Of a DNA stretch of 64,000 bases, positions 1 through 12,089 are shown piece after piece. Location of the stretch: assembly GCF_003387375.1 (NCBI RefSeq), contig NZ_QUNG01000001.1, positions 456,510-520,509 of the forward strand, read 5' to 3'. Below the pieces are notes generated by a model. The model made no database searches. It was given only the letters and a program-made list of their open reading frames with translations, and had not been told where the DNA came from. Each line of letters opens with the position of its first letter. Within the stretch, counting starts at the first letter, position 1. The stretch comes from Marinomonas pollencensis. GTDB lineage: Bacteria; Pseudomonadota; Gammaproteobacteria; Pseudomonadales; Marinomonadaceae. Position numbers and translations under genes: made by a program.

Positions 1-1
1 A

Positions 2-727
2 CTGGATTGGCCCATCAAAGAAGAGCCCGTGACGATCAAACCTGAGAGCCTTGAGCCTGCTAGCAAAACACAACTGGAAATGGACTTTGATAAAATCTTT
101 GAAGAATCCAACAAGCGTAGCTGCCTGCTTTACTTTGACATCCTCAATATAAATGACTGGCACGAGGAAATGACGCAACTGCAAGTAGCCAATTTATTAA
201 CCCCGATATACCGTGCTATGTTTCAAGCCAGTGAAACCTTTATGGGGCAGGTACATCAATATAACAATGATTCTGTGGTTATCTTTTTCAGCGCGTCCAC
301 CAGTAAAGACAACCTATACCTTAACGCCATTAGCACTGGGCAACTCTTTTTAGGTCTTATGGAAGAGCTGCTGAACAATGAACTATATCAAGACACTCCA
401 ACACTGAACTTCCACCTTGGCTTGCACAAAGGAGGTCCAGAAATCACTGAAATGATGGCGACCAACACGTTTGATCGCCAAGCAATTCAACCCTTGCTCA
501 ACCAGGTCGAACAACTCAGTCACTCACAGAGCGTCAATAAACTAGTACTCAGTGACTCTATTTTTATGCTGAATGATATCCAACATCGTGTTTTTACAGG
601 CCTGCCTGAAGTTATCGATATCGATGGCGATGAGGTATTGGCTTACGAAGTAAAAGGCATGGCCGAAAAGCTTCAAGAAAAAGTAAAGCAAAAACGTTTT
701 GAAATACAGCAACACCAACTCGAATAA
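2..727 (+). CDS. C-terminal part of uncharacterised protein with degenerate nucleotidyl-cyclase-like domain (partial)
   Basis: The frame is open to the left edge, so the N-terminus is probably outside the window; a GTG at 29 preceded by an AG-rich stretch is the first possible internal start. From about residue 35 of the part after that GTG, the sequence follows the class III cyclase-homology pattern: a CLLYFDI strand with the first metal-binding-type Asp, a long helix, a hairpin reading GQVHQYNNDSVVIFF where a true cyclase has a GD motif, and a final HLGLHKG strand. The second metal Asp context is altered, so it is probably not a cyclase; a regulatory or binding role is inferred. Some gammaproteobacterial membrane proteins carry such a domain at the C-terminus. 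It converges on rpoS. Function unknown. Confidence 0.6.
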   Translation: MDWPIKEEPVTIKPESLEPASKTQLEMDFDKIFEESNKRSCLLYFDILNINDWHEEMTQLQVANLLTPIYRAMFQASETFMGQVHQYNNDSVVIFFSASTSKDNLYLNAISTGQLFLGLMEELLNNELYQDTPTLNFHLGLHKGGPEITEMMATNTFDRQAIQPLLNQVEQLSHSQSVNKLVLSDSIFMLNDIQHRVFTGLPEVIDIDGDEVLAYEVKGMAEKLQEKVKQKRFEIQQHQLE

Positions 728-747
728 AATACGTTTTACAGAAACAA

Positions 748-802
748 CAAAGCCAGCTTGATAAAGCCGCTCAATCATGAGCACTCTATCTTGCTGGCTT
801 TG
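748..802. terminator. Bidirectional hairpin terminator between the partial gene and rpoS
   Basis: CAAAGCCAGC at 748-757 pairs perfectly with GCTGGCTTTG at 793-802; the stem continues after a 2-nt mismatch with GATA/TATC, and GCTCA/TGAGC forms an inner arm. It sits between convergent genes and can serve both strands, although the T-tracts are short. Confidence 0.6.
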
Positions 803-830
803 CTTAGCGCAACTTAGCGCAACTTAGCGA
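803..830. repeat. Short tandem repeat, 2.8 copies of a 10-mer
   Basis: CTTAGCGCAA occurs at 803-812 and 813-822, followed by CTTAGCGA at 823-830. It lies directly beside the terminator hairpin and downstream of rpoS. No function is evident; replication slippage is the simplest origin. Confidence 0.7.
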
Positions 831-856
831 GTAGAAGTAGGCACAAGCCCTCTCGC

Positions 857-1855
857 CTAGCTGTCAAAGCGAATAACATCGTCCAATGAAAGACCTTCTT
901 TGTCCATCATTAGTCTTAGCTTACGCAGTGCTTCGACTTGAATCTGTCTTACTCGTTCACGGGTCAAACCAATCTCAGCGCCCACATCTTCAAGCGTACT
1001 AGGCTCATAACCACGCAACCCAAAACGTCGCGCTATCACTTCACATTGTTTTTCATTCAGCTCGCTCAACCAGCCCTCTATATTCTGTAATACATCCCCT
1101 TCCTGACGATCCTCTTCAGGTCCCTGATGCTGAGTGTCTGCAAGTACTTCAACTAAGCTTTTGTCATTATCCTCGCCACCCACAGGAGAATCTATTGAAC
1201 TCACCCGCTCATTAAGGCCGAGCATTTTCTGCACATCCTCAACCGGACGATCTAGCATAAAGGCGATTTCCTCTGCGCTCGGCTCATGATCCAGCTTCTG
1301 TGTTAGCTCACGGGCTGCTCGCAGATACACGTTCAACTCTTTGACCACATGAATCGGCAAACGAATAGTTCGCGTTTGGTTCATTATGGCTCGCTCAATG
1401 GTCTGACGTATCCACCAAGTGGCATAAGTCGAGAAACGAAATCCCCGTTCTGGATCGAATTTTTCTACGGCTCGAATCAGGCCTAAATTACCTTCTTCTA
1501 TCAGATCTAATAATGATAAGCCCCGGTTTAAATAGCGACGTGAAATTTTCACTACTAAACGCAAATTACTTTCAATCATACGCTTGCGGGCTTTTTCATC
1601 GCCTTTCAATGACAACCTAGCGAAATACACCTCTTCCTCAGCAGAAAGTAGGGGAGAGAAACCAATTTCGCTCAAATATAACTGCGTAACATCTAGCACT
1701 TTTCCACTGTCATCATCGCTATAACGAGCGCTAACAGCAGACTCAAACTCTTCATCTGTTGTATCAACTAATTCATTGTTATCTACATCAGGGTCATAAT
1801 TAGACGTGTCTGGAATTCGTTTTGCTGCACTATTATTCGTTTCAATTGCTTTCAT
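857..1855 (-). CDS. rpoS: RNA polymerase sigma factor RpoS (sigma-38)
   Basis: Stationary-phase and general-stress sigma factor of the sigma-70 family. The 332 residues match the usual RpoS length. Visible parts are an acidic N-terminus, region 1.2 ([11 protein letters not shown]), the very conserved region 2 with NLRLVV and the -10-recognising [10 protein letters not shown] helix, region 3, and region 4 ending in the helix-turn-helix [17 protein letters not shown]. The start is fixed by a near-perfect Shine-Dalgarno AAGGAGG at 1860-1866. It lies directly downstream of nlpD, the arrangement known in E. coli and Pseudomonas, where the main rpoS promoter is inside nlpD; the same is likely here but no promoter is assigned. 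Confidence 0.98.
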   Translation of the reverse strand: MKAIETNNSAAKRIPDTSNYDPDVDNNELVDTTDEEFESAVSARYSDDDSGKVLDVTQLYLSEIGFSPLLSAEEEVYFARLSLKGDEKARKRMIESNLRLVVKISRRYLNRGLSLLDLIEEGNLGLIRAVEKFDPERGFRFSTYATWWIRQTIERAIMNQTRTIRLPIHVVKELNVYLRAARELTQKLDHEPSAEEIAFMLDRPVEDVQKMLGLNERVSSIDSPVGGEDNDKSLVEVLADTQHQGPEEDRQEGDVLQNIEGWLSELNEKQCEVIARRFGLRGYEPSTLEDVGAEIGLTRERVRQIQVEALRKLRLMMDKEGLSLDDVIRFDS

Positions 1856-1881
1856 ATTTCCTCCTTGTCCCCAGCTTTCTT

Positions 1882-2715
1882 TTATTTTCGGGGGAGTACT
1901 TTTAGCGGATCTATAGGTTGCCCATCACGACGAACTTCAAAATGCAGTAATGATTTTTCACTGCCTTTACCACCGATCACAGCCAGTGCATCACCAGCGC
2001 GAACAGCTTGTTGCTCTTTTACCAGAATCCTTTCGTTGTATGCATAAGCGCTAAGATAAACATCGTTATGTTTCACTATGACTAAATTGCCATAGCCAAT
2101 CAAACCACTTCCCGCATAAACCACAGTTCCATTTGCAGCGGCTTTTACTAAATTGCCTTTTTGCCCCTTAATGTCTATACCTTTACTACTAACTCCGCCG
2201 CTTGAAAACCCCTTGACCACGGTACCATTAATTGGCCAGTGCCAAGATGAGACGACATTTGAACTTGAACTAGAAGATTTCGAAGCGACTTTTGGACGCG
2301 GTTTGGTTTTTTGCAGTTGGATATCTGAGGCGCTTTTTTTAACAACTGGGGCCCTAGACGGAGCTCTGGCTGGAGTAGCTTTGACGCTTTTCGCCATGGA
2401 TCGACCTTTACTTCTTAGCCAAATTTTTTGCTTTGGATAAATAGTATAAGGCGAACGGATTTTGTTTAAACTCGCCACTTCTCTATAGTCAAGCCCATAG
2501 CTAAAAGCAATAGAAAACAAAGTTTCACCGCGTTTAACTCGATGATAACCAGAAGAAGGAACGGAACTCACACTAGCATTATTTGAGCGGTAGGATTGGC
2601 TGTTTTTGTTAGGAAAGTTAATGACCTGATAAGAACAGCCAGAAATAAAAAAACACAGCAACACCCCAACCTTAATTCCCCAGGAAGAGAGCCATGCCGT
2701 CGTTTTTTTAGACAC
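1882..2715 (-). CDS. nlpD: NlpD-type lipoprotein, amidase activator (LysM + degenerate M23)
   Basis: Outer-membrane lipoprotein that in E. coli activates the amidase AmiC for septal peptidoglycan splitting. The 277-residue protein has a lipoprotein signal with lipobox FISGC (Cys27, Ser at +2, predicted outer membrane), a LysM domain around 57-102 ([14 protein letters not shown]), a Ser/Lys/Pro-rich linker, and a LytM/M23 domain from about 158. The zinc ligands are lost: the first His of the HxxxD motif is absent (SKGIDIKG) and HxH is reduced to LLHFE, as in NlpD/EnvC activators. The start is GTG with only a distant AGGT upstream; a stop lies just above it, so no better start exists. Confidence 0.93.
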   Translation of the reverse strand: MSKKTTAWLSSWGIKVGVLLCFFISGCSYQVINFPNKNSQSYRSNNASVSSVPSSGYHRVKRGETLFSIAFSYGLDYREVASLNKIRSPYTIYPKQKIWLRSKGRSMAKSVKATPARAPSRAPVVKKSASDIQLQKTKPRPKVASKSSSSSSNVVSSWHWPINGTVVKGFSSGGVSSKGIDIKGQKGNLVKAAANGTVVYAGSGLIGYGNLVIVKHNDVYLSAYAYNERILVKEQQAVRAGDALAVIGGKGSEKSLLHFEVRRDGQPIDPLKVLPRK

Positions 2716-2765
2716 AAAATTATTGATAACCTACCACCTCAAAAGTCACCTAAAAAACGAAAATA

Positions 2766-3686
2766 TTACTTGTATGTTTTTCGTAAAGAAATGTAAGAAA
2801 TAAGCAGAACACTCAAGAAACCCGCAAAAACAAAGATCAAAGGAAGCAATAAATTCTCCCAAGTTTGATAGCTAGCCGATTGCCAAGGCAGTATTAAATG
2901 TCCTTCTAATGGCAGTTTTTTATCACCAACAGTGACCCAAGCATCTGTCACTTTCCATGGCCAAACCTTCACCAAAGCACCTAACATAATACCCGTCAAA
3001 AGGGCTAAGGTCGTTTGCTTTGCATGCTGCAGCAAAGCATTAAGCAGTTTAGAAAAACTCAGCAGGCCCAGCAAAGCACCACTGGCAAAAATCGCCATAA
3101 CCATTAAATCTAGGCTTTTAATCGCACCAATAATAAACCCATACATTCCCATCATCAGCAGCAAAAAACTACCTGAAATGCCTGGCAATAGCATGGCGCA
3201 AATAGCAATCATGCCTGATATAAAGATCATTGTATTTGAAATGTCTATTTGTATCGGCACGATCAGCGAAACCGCGGCACCAATCCCCACACCGATCAAT
3301 AAAAGCAACAGATGACGCCCTGAAAACCCTTCTATCTGAGACGTTAAAAAAAACGCCGACGCCAAAATCAAACCAAAAAAGAAACTCCATAAATATTCAG
3401 GGTATGTCCCTAGTAAATGAGCGATTAGGCCTGCAATAGCAAAAATACTGGTTAAAATGCCAAGCCCAAGAGGCAATAAAAAACGCCCATCAAAATGCGC
3501 CCATAAGCCTTTAAAGTCCCCTTTACTAAGCAACTTAATACTGTCTTTATTAACACCACTTAATGCCTGAATTAAACGATCATAGAGACCTAATATAAAC
3601 GCGATAGTACCACCTGATACACCAGGAACAACATCGGCTGCTCCCATCATTACACCACCCAGATATATTTTTAGCCAATTAGGCAT
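2766..3686 (-). CDS. DUF368 membrane protein, candidate undecaprenyl-phosphate translocase (PopT family)
   Basis: A 306-residue polytopic protein with about eight hydrophobic segments. The N-terminus carries the DUF368 signature GAADVVPGVSGGTIAFILG, repeated in degenerate form mid-protein (MLLPGISGSFLLLMMG), which indicates an internal duplication. DUF368 proteins were recently implicated in recycling the lipid carrier undecaprenyl phosphate across the inner membrane, alongside DedA-family UptA; substrate here is inferred from family. The start overlaps the pcm stop by 8 nt and has a GAAGGT Shine-Dalgarno inside pcm, so translation is coupled. Genes further up the same cluster (ispD, ispF) supply isoprenoid precursors. 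Confidence 0.88.
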   Translation of the reverse strand: MPNWLKIYLGGVMMGAADVVPGVSGGTIAFILGLYDRLIQALSGVNKDSIKLLSKGDFKGLWAHFDGRFLLPLGLGILTSIFAIAGLIAHLLGTYPEYLWSFFFGLILASAFFLTSQIEGFSGRHLLLLLIGVGIGAAVSLIVPIQIDISNTMIFISGMIAICAMLLPGISGSFLLLMMGMYGFIIGAIKSLDLMVMAIFASGALLGLLSFSKLLNALLQHAKQTTLALLTGIMLGALVKVWPWKVTDAWVTVGDKKLPLEGHLILPWQSASYQTWENLLLPLIFVFAGFLSVLLISYISLRKTYK

Positions 3687-4344
3687 ATTCTTTACCTTCT
3701 AATAAGGGAACAAAATGCGCTGGCGCCGTTCCTAAACATTTCCACTGTTGACCTTTCTTTTGCCAGCAACCGATACAGGACGCTGGGCTATCAATTGGCA
3801 TAATCAGAATGCCATTCTCTTTCAGGCAGTCGGTGAGTGCCAAAGGCACCTTACTTGCCATAGCGGTAATAATAACCGCATCCATGTCGATTTTTTGTGG
3901 CCATCCTGCCTGCCCATCACCAAAGTGACACTCCACATTATTCACCGACATTTTAGCCAAACGTTCTTTCGCTAATAAATACAAAGACTCTTGGCGCTCT
4001 ATGGTATGAACTTTATTAAAGAAATGCGCCAATATGGCTGTCTGATAGCCAGACCCAGTGCCAATTTCCAACACACGACCACGACGCGCATGCTCTAATA
4101 GCCATTGGCTCATGCGTGCAACAGTGAGTGGCTGACTGATGGTTTGGTTACGACCAATGGGTAATGGTGTTGCTGAATAGGCAAGATGAGAAAAAGCAGG
4201 CTCAACAAACTCATGGCGAGCAAGCCCTCCCATCACAGCTAACAACTCTAAATGATGAATGCCCTGCTCTTTTAACTGAGCCACCATTTGAGCCGTTCTC
4301 GGCTCTGTATGCTTTACCAACCAGTTCAGATCGTATGGACTCAT
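3679..4344 (-). CDS. pcm: Protein-L-isoaspartate O-methyltransferase
   Basis: Repairs isoaspartyl residues in aged proteins by SAM-dependent methylation. The family's class I methyltransferase core is present: the SQP/PLPIGRNQTISQP loop and SAM motif VLEIGTGSGYQTA. I chose the ATG at 4344, which overlaps the surE TGA as ATGA and gives 221 residues; the alternative is a TTG at 4365 without a ribosome site. It lies between surE and DUF368 in a stationary-phase cluster ending in rpoS, as in E. coli. Confidence 0.95.
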   Translation of the reverse strand: MSPYDLNWLVKHTEPRTAQMVAQLKEQGIHHLELLAVMGGLARHEFVEPAFSHLAYSATPLPIGRNQTISQPLTVARMSQWLLEHARRGRVLEIGTGSGYQTAILAHFFNKVHTIERQESLYLLAKERLAKMSVNNVECHFGDGQAGWPQKIDMDAVIITAMASKVPLALTDCLKENGILIMPIDSPASCIGCWQKKGQQWKCLGTAPAHFVPLLEGKEYA

Positions 4345-5087
4345 AACGTCAATGAAACAACCCAATCTTCTAACGGTTTTCTGGCTTCATGGCAGGTCAT
4401 ATCCGTGTGAATTGGAGTGATCGAGACATACCCTTCTTCAACCGCATGAAAGTCTGTTCCAGGTGATGCATCATGGGGCTCAGAAAGCGCGCCAATCCAA
4501 AAGCTCGGCAAGCCTTTAGGGTGTTGCGCGCTGATCGCCTCTTGTGCTCGATGGCGATAACCTAAGCGGGTAACTTGAACCCCTTTCAGCTGCTCATAAG
4601 GTACATCCGGCACATTGATGTTTAATAATATACCAGGCGCCAAAGTGAGCCTTGAGGAGTCTTCTATCAATTGCTGAACCACTTTAGCAGCCGTTTCAAA
4701 ATAGGTGTCTCCCACTAAAGAAACAGCCAATGCAGGACGCCCAAGATGACGCGCTTCCATTGCCGCCGCCACCGTTCCAGAGTAAATAACATCATCCCCT
4801 AGATTTGCACCATGGTTAATACCAGAAACCACAAGGTCGACTTGTCCAGCAATGACTCCCGATAGAGCCAGATTGACACAATCTGTTGGTGTGCCATCCA
4901 CTCGATAACTGTTTTCAGATACCTTAGTTGGCTGCAATGGCCTGGTTAAGGTAAGAGAGTTACTTGCCCCACTGCGATTACGATCTGGGGCAACCACTAA
5001 CACTTCATAGTCCGTTGCTAAATTAAGCGCTAGCGTTTGTATCCCTAGCGCATCGATACCATCGTCATTGGCGATCAATATTCTCAT
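4341..5087 (-). CDS. surE: 5'/3'-nucleotidase SurE
   Basis: Metal-dependent nucleoside monophosphate phosphatase linked to stationary-phase survival. The 248 residues match the family length. The N-terminal catalytic signature [11 protein letters not shown] holds the metal-binding Asp pair, and VSGINHGANLGDDVIYSGTV is the conserved active-site loop. The start lies 23 nt inside the truD end, and its stop overlaps the pcm start, so surE is translationally embedded between truD and pcm. Confidence 0.97.
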   Translation of the reverse strand: MRILIANDDGIDALGIQTLALNLATDYEVLVVAPDRNRSGASNSLTLTRPLQPTKVSENSYRVDGTPTDCVNLALSGVIAGQVDLVVSGINHGANLGDDVIYSGTVAAAMEARHLGRPALAVSLVGDTYFETAAKVVQQLIEDSSRLTLAPGILLNINVPDVPYEQLKGVQVTRLGYRHRAQEAISAQHPKGLPSFWIGALSEPHDASPGTDFHAVEEGYVSITPIHTDMTCHEARKPLEDWVVSLTL

Positions 5088-6162
5088 GATGTTTCTCTAC
5101 TGACATGTCTCTAAAATCCATCATTTCGCGCAATATACTGGTCGCAAAACACCCTTTAGACAAAGAGAACTCAACAATAAGCTGTGGCTTCTCATTAGCC
5201 CCTTGTAGCAATTCCCAGGCCATATTCATTGGCATTAACCTAGCCAGCCGACTCTCTCGAGAAAGGCCAAAATTAATTAACGCCTCAACCAGTTCTTGAT
5301 TACCTGACAAACTTTCTTTTATCGCCAACTCACGCTGTGGCCCAGTGCCGGCTTCCCAGCCTTCACAAATCAGCGGCAACACTGGATGAACACCTCCTTG
5401 CATTGCCGTCAAATGCAGTCCTGCAGTCATATCCTTCACACGGAACTGCTCATCTTTTGCCTGATATTGAGCAATATCTCCATCACACAGGCGAGCCCAC
5501 ATCCCCGATTCGACCTGTTGACTCAGCGCTTCATTGAAACACCAAGAACGAATTGCAGATAACCAGAAGGATTCGGTCTTCGCCAGCTTGTTGCGGCCTT
5601 GCCTACCTTTAAGCACAAAGCCTTTGCCGTTATGCAAATTATTGCCGTTTATACCAAAGCGCTGAGGACCATAATAGTTTGGCACACCGCCTAATTTAAT
5701 GAGCTCAAGACGGCTTTGTAATTCATCTAAATCCCCTTCAAGCTCACGTAATCTGAGGACAAAACGATTCGCAATATGACTGCCTGTTCGCAACTTTTTA
5801 GAATGGCGAGTTTGGCGAATAACACGCACACTTTCGGGTTCACGAAATGCATCTTGAATCCCAGAAAGATCTGGCGTTTGATTCAACACATGAAGACAAA
5901 ACCACTGCCGTGTACAGGCATGACGATCTTTGACGCCACTATAGGTCACTTTATTAGGGGCAATACCCGCAATTTGAGCCAAGCGTTTCGCTAAGAAATC
6001 GGTGTTTACACCTTGTTTTTCAACAAAAACAAAACAGAACTCACCTTGTTCATCCGGCTCAAAACCCAGCACTTCCTCGACATAAAAGTCCTGCACATAA
6101 GTTTTTAAATCACCGCTAATCGTTGGCTTTGACCAAGCATATCGCCATTCGGTATTCATCAT
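5065..6162 (-). CDS. truD: tRNA pseudouridine(13) synthase TruD
   Basis: Makes pseudouridine 13 in tRNA-Glu. The 365-residue protein has the TruD catalytic motif GVKDRHA with catalytic Asp79 (about 80 in E. coli), the N-terminal [11 protein letters not shown] motif, and the TRUD insertion domain in the middle ([12 protein letters not shown] before it). Of two adjacent Met codons the first (6162) is chosen because it overlaps the ispF stop as ATGA. Gene order ispF-truD-surE-pcm is the standard gammaproteobacterial one. Confidence 0.96.
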   Translation of the reverse strand: MMNTEWRYAWSKPTISGDLKTYVQDFYVEEVLGFEPDEQGEFCFVFVEKQGVNTDFLAKRLAQIAGIAPNKVTYSGVKDRHACTRQWFCLHVLNQTPDLSGIQDAFREPESVRVIRQTRHSKKLRTGSHIANRFVLRLRELEGDLDELQSRLELIKLGGVPNYYGPQRFGINGNNLHNGKGFVLKGRQGRNKLAKTESFWLSAIRSWCFNEALSQQVESGMWARLCDGDIAQYQAKDEQFRVKDMTAGLHLTAMQGGVHPVLPLICEGWEAGTGPQRELAIKESLSGNQELVEALINFGLSRESRLARLMPMNMAWELLQGANEKPQLIVEFSLSKGCFATSILREMMDFRDMSVEKHHENIDRQ

Positions 6163-6647
6163 TCACCCTGCTTCACTATCAGCGCGACTGCCTCAACGGC
6201 AATCCCTTCTTTACGGCCGGTAAAGCCCAATTTTTCAGTGGTGGTCGCTTTCACATTTACCTGCTCTATGGTGACTTCTAAATCAGCAGCAATGTTCGCT
6301 CGCATTAAATCAATATAGGGACGCATTTTCGGCGCTTGGGCAATAATAGTGACATCCACATTGCCCACTATAAAACCCAATTTTTGAATTTCTTGGTAGG
6401 CGCGCTTTAATAAGATTCGGCTGTCCGCCCCAGCAAAAGCAGGGTCCGTATCAGGAAAGTGGGTACCAATATCCCCTAACGCAGCCCCGCCTAGCAAAGC
6501 ATCGGTTAATGCATGCAGCACCACATCCCCATCGGAATGAGCAACCAAACCTTGAGAATAAGGAATACGCTCCCCACCCAAAATAATATGATCCCCATCG
6601 CCAAATTTATGTACATCAAAACCATGACCGATACGAAACGGTACCAT
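6159..6647 (-). CDS. ispF: 2-C-methyl-D-erythritol 2,4-cyclodiphosphate synthase
   Basis: Fifth step of the MEP isoprenoid pathway. The protein has the family N-terminus RIGHGFDVH (zinc ligands Asp and His), [17 protein letters not shown], and [16 protein letters not shown] at the C-terminus. I chose the ATG at 6647 (162 residues) because it has GGGAG seven to eight bases upstream; an ATG at 6662 would add five residues. IspD is immediately upstream; the two are often adjacent or fused. Confidence 0.96.
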   Translation of the reverse strand: MVPFRIGHGFDVHKFGDGDHIILGGERIPYSQGLVAHSDGDVVLHALTDALLGGAALGDIGTHFPDTDPAFAGADSRILLKRAYQEIQKLGFIVGNVDVTIIAQAPKMRPYIDLMRANIAADLEVTIEQVNVKATTTEKLGFTGRKEGIAVEAVALIVKQGE

Positions 6648-6669
6648 GATAAAGTCTCCCATTTGCTAA

Positions 6670-7362
6670 TTAGTGTCGTTGAGAAATAAGCGCTTCGGCA
6701 ATCAATAAATCTTCTGGCAAAGTCACTTTAATATTACTACTTTCACCGACTACAAGGTCTGGATGCCAACCAATAAGCTCCATTGCAGAGCACTCATCGG
6801 TAACCGCTAACGCTTGTTGATCGGCTTTTTTTAACGCCTCATATAAAACGTCTGCGGGGAACTTCTGTGGTGTTTGTGCAAGCCAAATATGGTTGCGATC
6901 CAAGGTACCTTTTACCTTTCCAGTGTCCGTCTGGCACTTAACCGTATCACGGGCCGGAATCGCTAAAATGGCGCCTTGCGGATGATTATTCTCCACTATC
7001 CGCGCCAAACCAGTGGCGGTCAATAACGGGCGGGCAGCATCATGCACTAACACAGACTGACACCCTATTTGCTGCTGCTCATGTAGAAACTGCAGGCCAT
7101 TACGTACCGTATCGCTGCGTGTGGAGCCGCCAACAAAAACCGCAACCTGCTTATGGTTCCGCCACTTGGAGTCTGGCCAATAGCCATCTTCGGCCCCCAA
7201 TCCCACAGCAATACCCGCAATCATAGGGTGATCAATAAAAATCGAAATGGTTCGGTCTAAAATAGTGTCGCCAGCTAACGAAAGGTATTGCTTAGGAAAG
7301 CCTGCATTCATTCGCTGACCAACGCCAGCAGCAGGAATAATAACCCAGAGAGCTTGTGTCAT
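6670..7362 (-). CDS. ispD: 2-C-methyl-D-erythritol 4-phosphate cytidylyltransferase
   Basis: Third step of the MEP pathway, attaching CMP to methylerythritol phosphate. The 230-residue protein shows the nucleotidyltransferase N-terminus IPAAGVGQRM...PKQY, VLVHDAARP, and the late DECSAME motif. Its ATG overlaps the ftsB stop as ATGA, and it is followed directly by ispF. Confidence 0.97.
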   Translation of the reverse strand: MTQALWVIIPAAGVGQRMNAGFPKQYLSLAGDTILDRTISIFIDHPMIAGIAVGLGAEDGYWPDSKWRNHKQVAVFVGGSTRSDTVRNGLQFLHEQQQIGCQSVLVHDAARPLLTATGLARIVENNHPQGAILAIPARDTVKCQTDTGKVKGTLDRNHIWLAQTPQKFPADVLYEALKKADQQALAVTDECSAMELIGWHPDLVVGESSNIKVTLPEDLLIAEALISQRH

Positions 7363-7634
7363 TTTTCTACTATCCGATAAAAAACTTCGCCGTCTTTAAT
7401 GTATTGAAGCTCGGTGCGAACATGCTCTTCCACCGCCTCTTCCCCTTGACGGAGATCATCCACCTGCGCTCTTAGCGCTTGGTTGCGATGTTTAAGGCGC
7501 TGATTAACGCGTTCTTGATATTCAATTTGCTTGGCCAACTCTTCCTGTCGCTTTATTCCTTGCTCGCCGTAATACAGGTGATAACCCTGATAACAGATCG
7601 CACAACTAAACAAAAAAAAGATCAATCGCGGCAT
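7359..7634 (-). CDS. ftsB: Cell division protein FtsB
   Basis: Small bitopic divisome protein that forms the FtsQLB complex. The 91 residues comprise a short cytoplasmic end, one membrane segment at about 3-18, and a periplasmic coiled coil about 28-65 (heptads through EELAKQIEYQERVNQRLKHR), then the conserved RTELQYIKDGEVFYRIVE end. It is first in its transcription unit after the eno terminator and leads ispD-ispF. Confidence 0.94.
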   Translation of the reverse strand: MPRLIFFLFSCAICYQGYHLYYGEQGIKRQEELAKQIEYQERVNQRLKHRNQALRAQVDDLRQGEEAVEEHVRTELQYIKDGEVFYRIVEK

Positions 7635-7689
7635 AATGCCCTCAGCCTATCTACTCTCAATCCCTTATTATCAAAGGAAATAGAATAAA

Positions 7690-7726
7690 AAAAAATAAAA
7701 AAAAGGGAGAACCATGTTCTCCCTTT
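7690..7726 (-). terminator. Rho-independent terminator downstream of eno
   Basis: On the minus strand an 11-bp perfect stem (7702-7712 with 7716-7726, GGGAGAAC core, 3-nt loop) is followed by a long T-rich run (7690-7701). It separates eno from ftsB. Confidence 0.92.
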
Positions 7727-7742
7727 TTCAGATCAGTTTACA

Positions 7743-10804
<3,062 letters not shown>

Positions 10805-10833
10805 ATGATAACATCGCCAGCCTTTTCACTCAA
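10805..10833 (-). promoter_or_regulatory. Predicted sigma-70 promoter of pyrG-eno
   Basis: Minus-strand TTGAGT (10828-10833) and TATCAT (10805-10810) are separated by exactly 17 nt. The match is 4/6 and 5/6 to consensus, and the site lies 78 nt upstream of the pyrG ATG. Confidence 0.6.
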
Positions 10834-10909
10834 TGTAAAACGCACCTGTTTTATAGGGAAGAAAACGAAAATAGCCTCTAAATTTTGCCAACACCTTGTA
10901 AATAGAGAC

Positions 10910-11866
10910 TTAGATGTCAAGTTCCAGCATTGAGGTTTTTGCTCGTGAGCAACACGGCATGATCAGTTTACCTGAAGCTCGTTCACGCTCGCTAAGAAAT
11001 GTATCCCTATGTTCAGGCACACCATGCACCACTGCCGTTTGGCAAGTACCACACACACCTTCCTCACAAGACACTGGAATAAACACACCATGCGCCTCTA
11101 ACACTTCAGTGATGGTTTGCTCCGGCGCCACCTCTAACACCTCACCCGTGCTGTGGATTTTAATGCTAAAAACCGTGTTCTCAAGTGCTTCATGAGCGTC
11201 CTCTGGAGCAGAGAAATACTCTTTATGCACATAATCTTGAGACCAGCCAAAGCTCAATGCTTGTGATTCTAACTGCTGAATAAGGCCTGCAGGACCGCAA
11301 ACATAAAGCCTTGTATTTAGCGCCTGTTGAGACAGTAGATGTACACAGTCCAAACGTCCAGAGCCTGACTCTTGACTAAAATGAAACTGCACTTTATCGG
11401 CAAAGGGTGAATCGGTGAGCCAATCAACAAAGGCCGCATTCTGCGAAGATCGAGCACAATAATGCAGCTCGAAAGGGCGTGCTGTTTTGTCTAGCTGCTG
11501 AGCCATTGCCAGCAAAGGCACAATCCCAATCCCCCCAGCCACCAGCACAAACTTACTTCCCGCATCGCTCAAGCTAAAATGGTTCTTAGGCTCGCTGATG
11601 GTGAGTTTTTCTCCTACTGAGAGGCGATGCATTTCTTCTGAACCACCCTCAGACGACGGTGTTTTCAGCACAGCCACCTGATAACTTGCTGCCGCCTCCT
11701 GCAACCAACAAAGTGAATAGGGTCGTATTCGACCACTTGGTAAATGCACATCAATGTGCGCCCCCGCCTCATACTCAGGCAACCGGCTTACCTCCTCGGC
11801 CTGAAACACAAGCCGCACAATACCTTCAGCTTCAATATGTCGCTCAGCAACAATAACAGAAATCAT
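10910..11866 (-). CDS. Phthalate-dioxygenase-reductase-like flavin/2Fe-2S oxidoreductase
   Basis: Electron-transfer reductase of the class IA Rieske oxygenase or O-demethylase type (VanB-like): NAD(P)H to flavin to a C-terminal plant-type ferredoxin. Visible parts are the flavin-binding RPYSLC motif, the NAD-binding LVAGGIGIVPLLAM loop, YVCGPAGLI, and the cluster Cys set C-x4-C-x2-C-x29-C (CEEGVCGTC...). The ATG at 11866 has AAGGGGA upstream and gives 318 residues; a TTG five codons earlier is less likely. No oxygenase subunit lies nearby, so its electron acceptor is unknown. Confidence 0.88.
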   Translation of the reverse strand: MISVIVAERHIEAEGIVRLVFQAEEVSRLPEYEAGAHIDVHLPSGRIRPYSLCWLQEAAASYQVAVLKTPSSEGGSEEMHRLSVGEKLTISEPKNHFSLSDAGSKFVLVAGGIGIVPLLAMAQQLDKTARPFELHYCARSSQNAAFVDWLTDSPFADKVQFHFSQESGSGRLDCVHLLSQQALNTRLYVCGPAGLIQQLESQALSFGWSQDYVHKEYFSAPEDAHEALENTVFSIKIHSTGEVLEVAPEQTITEVLEAHGVFIPVSCEEGVCGTCQTAVVHGVPEHRDTFLSERERASGKLIMPCCSRAKTSMLELDI

Positions 11867-12089
11867 ATGTCCCCTTAGCAAACGGTTATATGCGCATCAA
11901 TTCTGCGCTTCCTTGCCCTGTGTCAATGCTCAGGTTTTACTTTATTGCTAAACATTAACTGCGTCATTCGTACTTAAAAAAGACCGTCATCTGGTTTACA
12001 TCTATCACTCTGACGGCAACAATAAATCCCATCATGCCACGGTAAACGAAGGGAACCAATCAACAACGATCACTTAATAGGAGACGGTC

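Noticed and set aside
542-784. Minus-strand frame antisense to the first gene and its terminator
   Set aside because: It runs through the terminator hairpin and the coding region of the plus-strand gene; composition is shadow-like.
1882-2715. NlpD as an active M23 peptidase
   Set aside because: The zinc-binding His residues of both motifs are missing, as in the known amidase activators.
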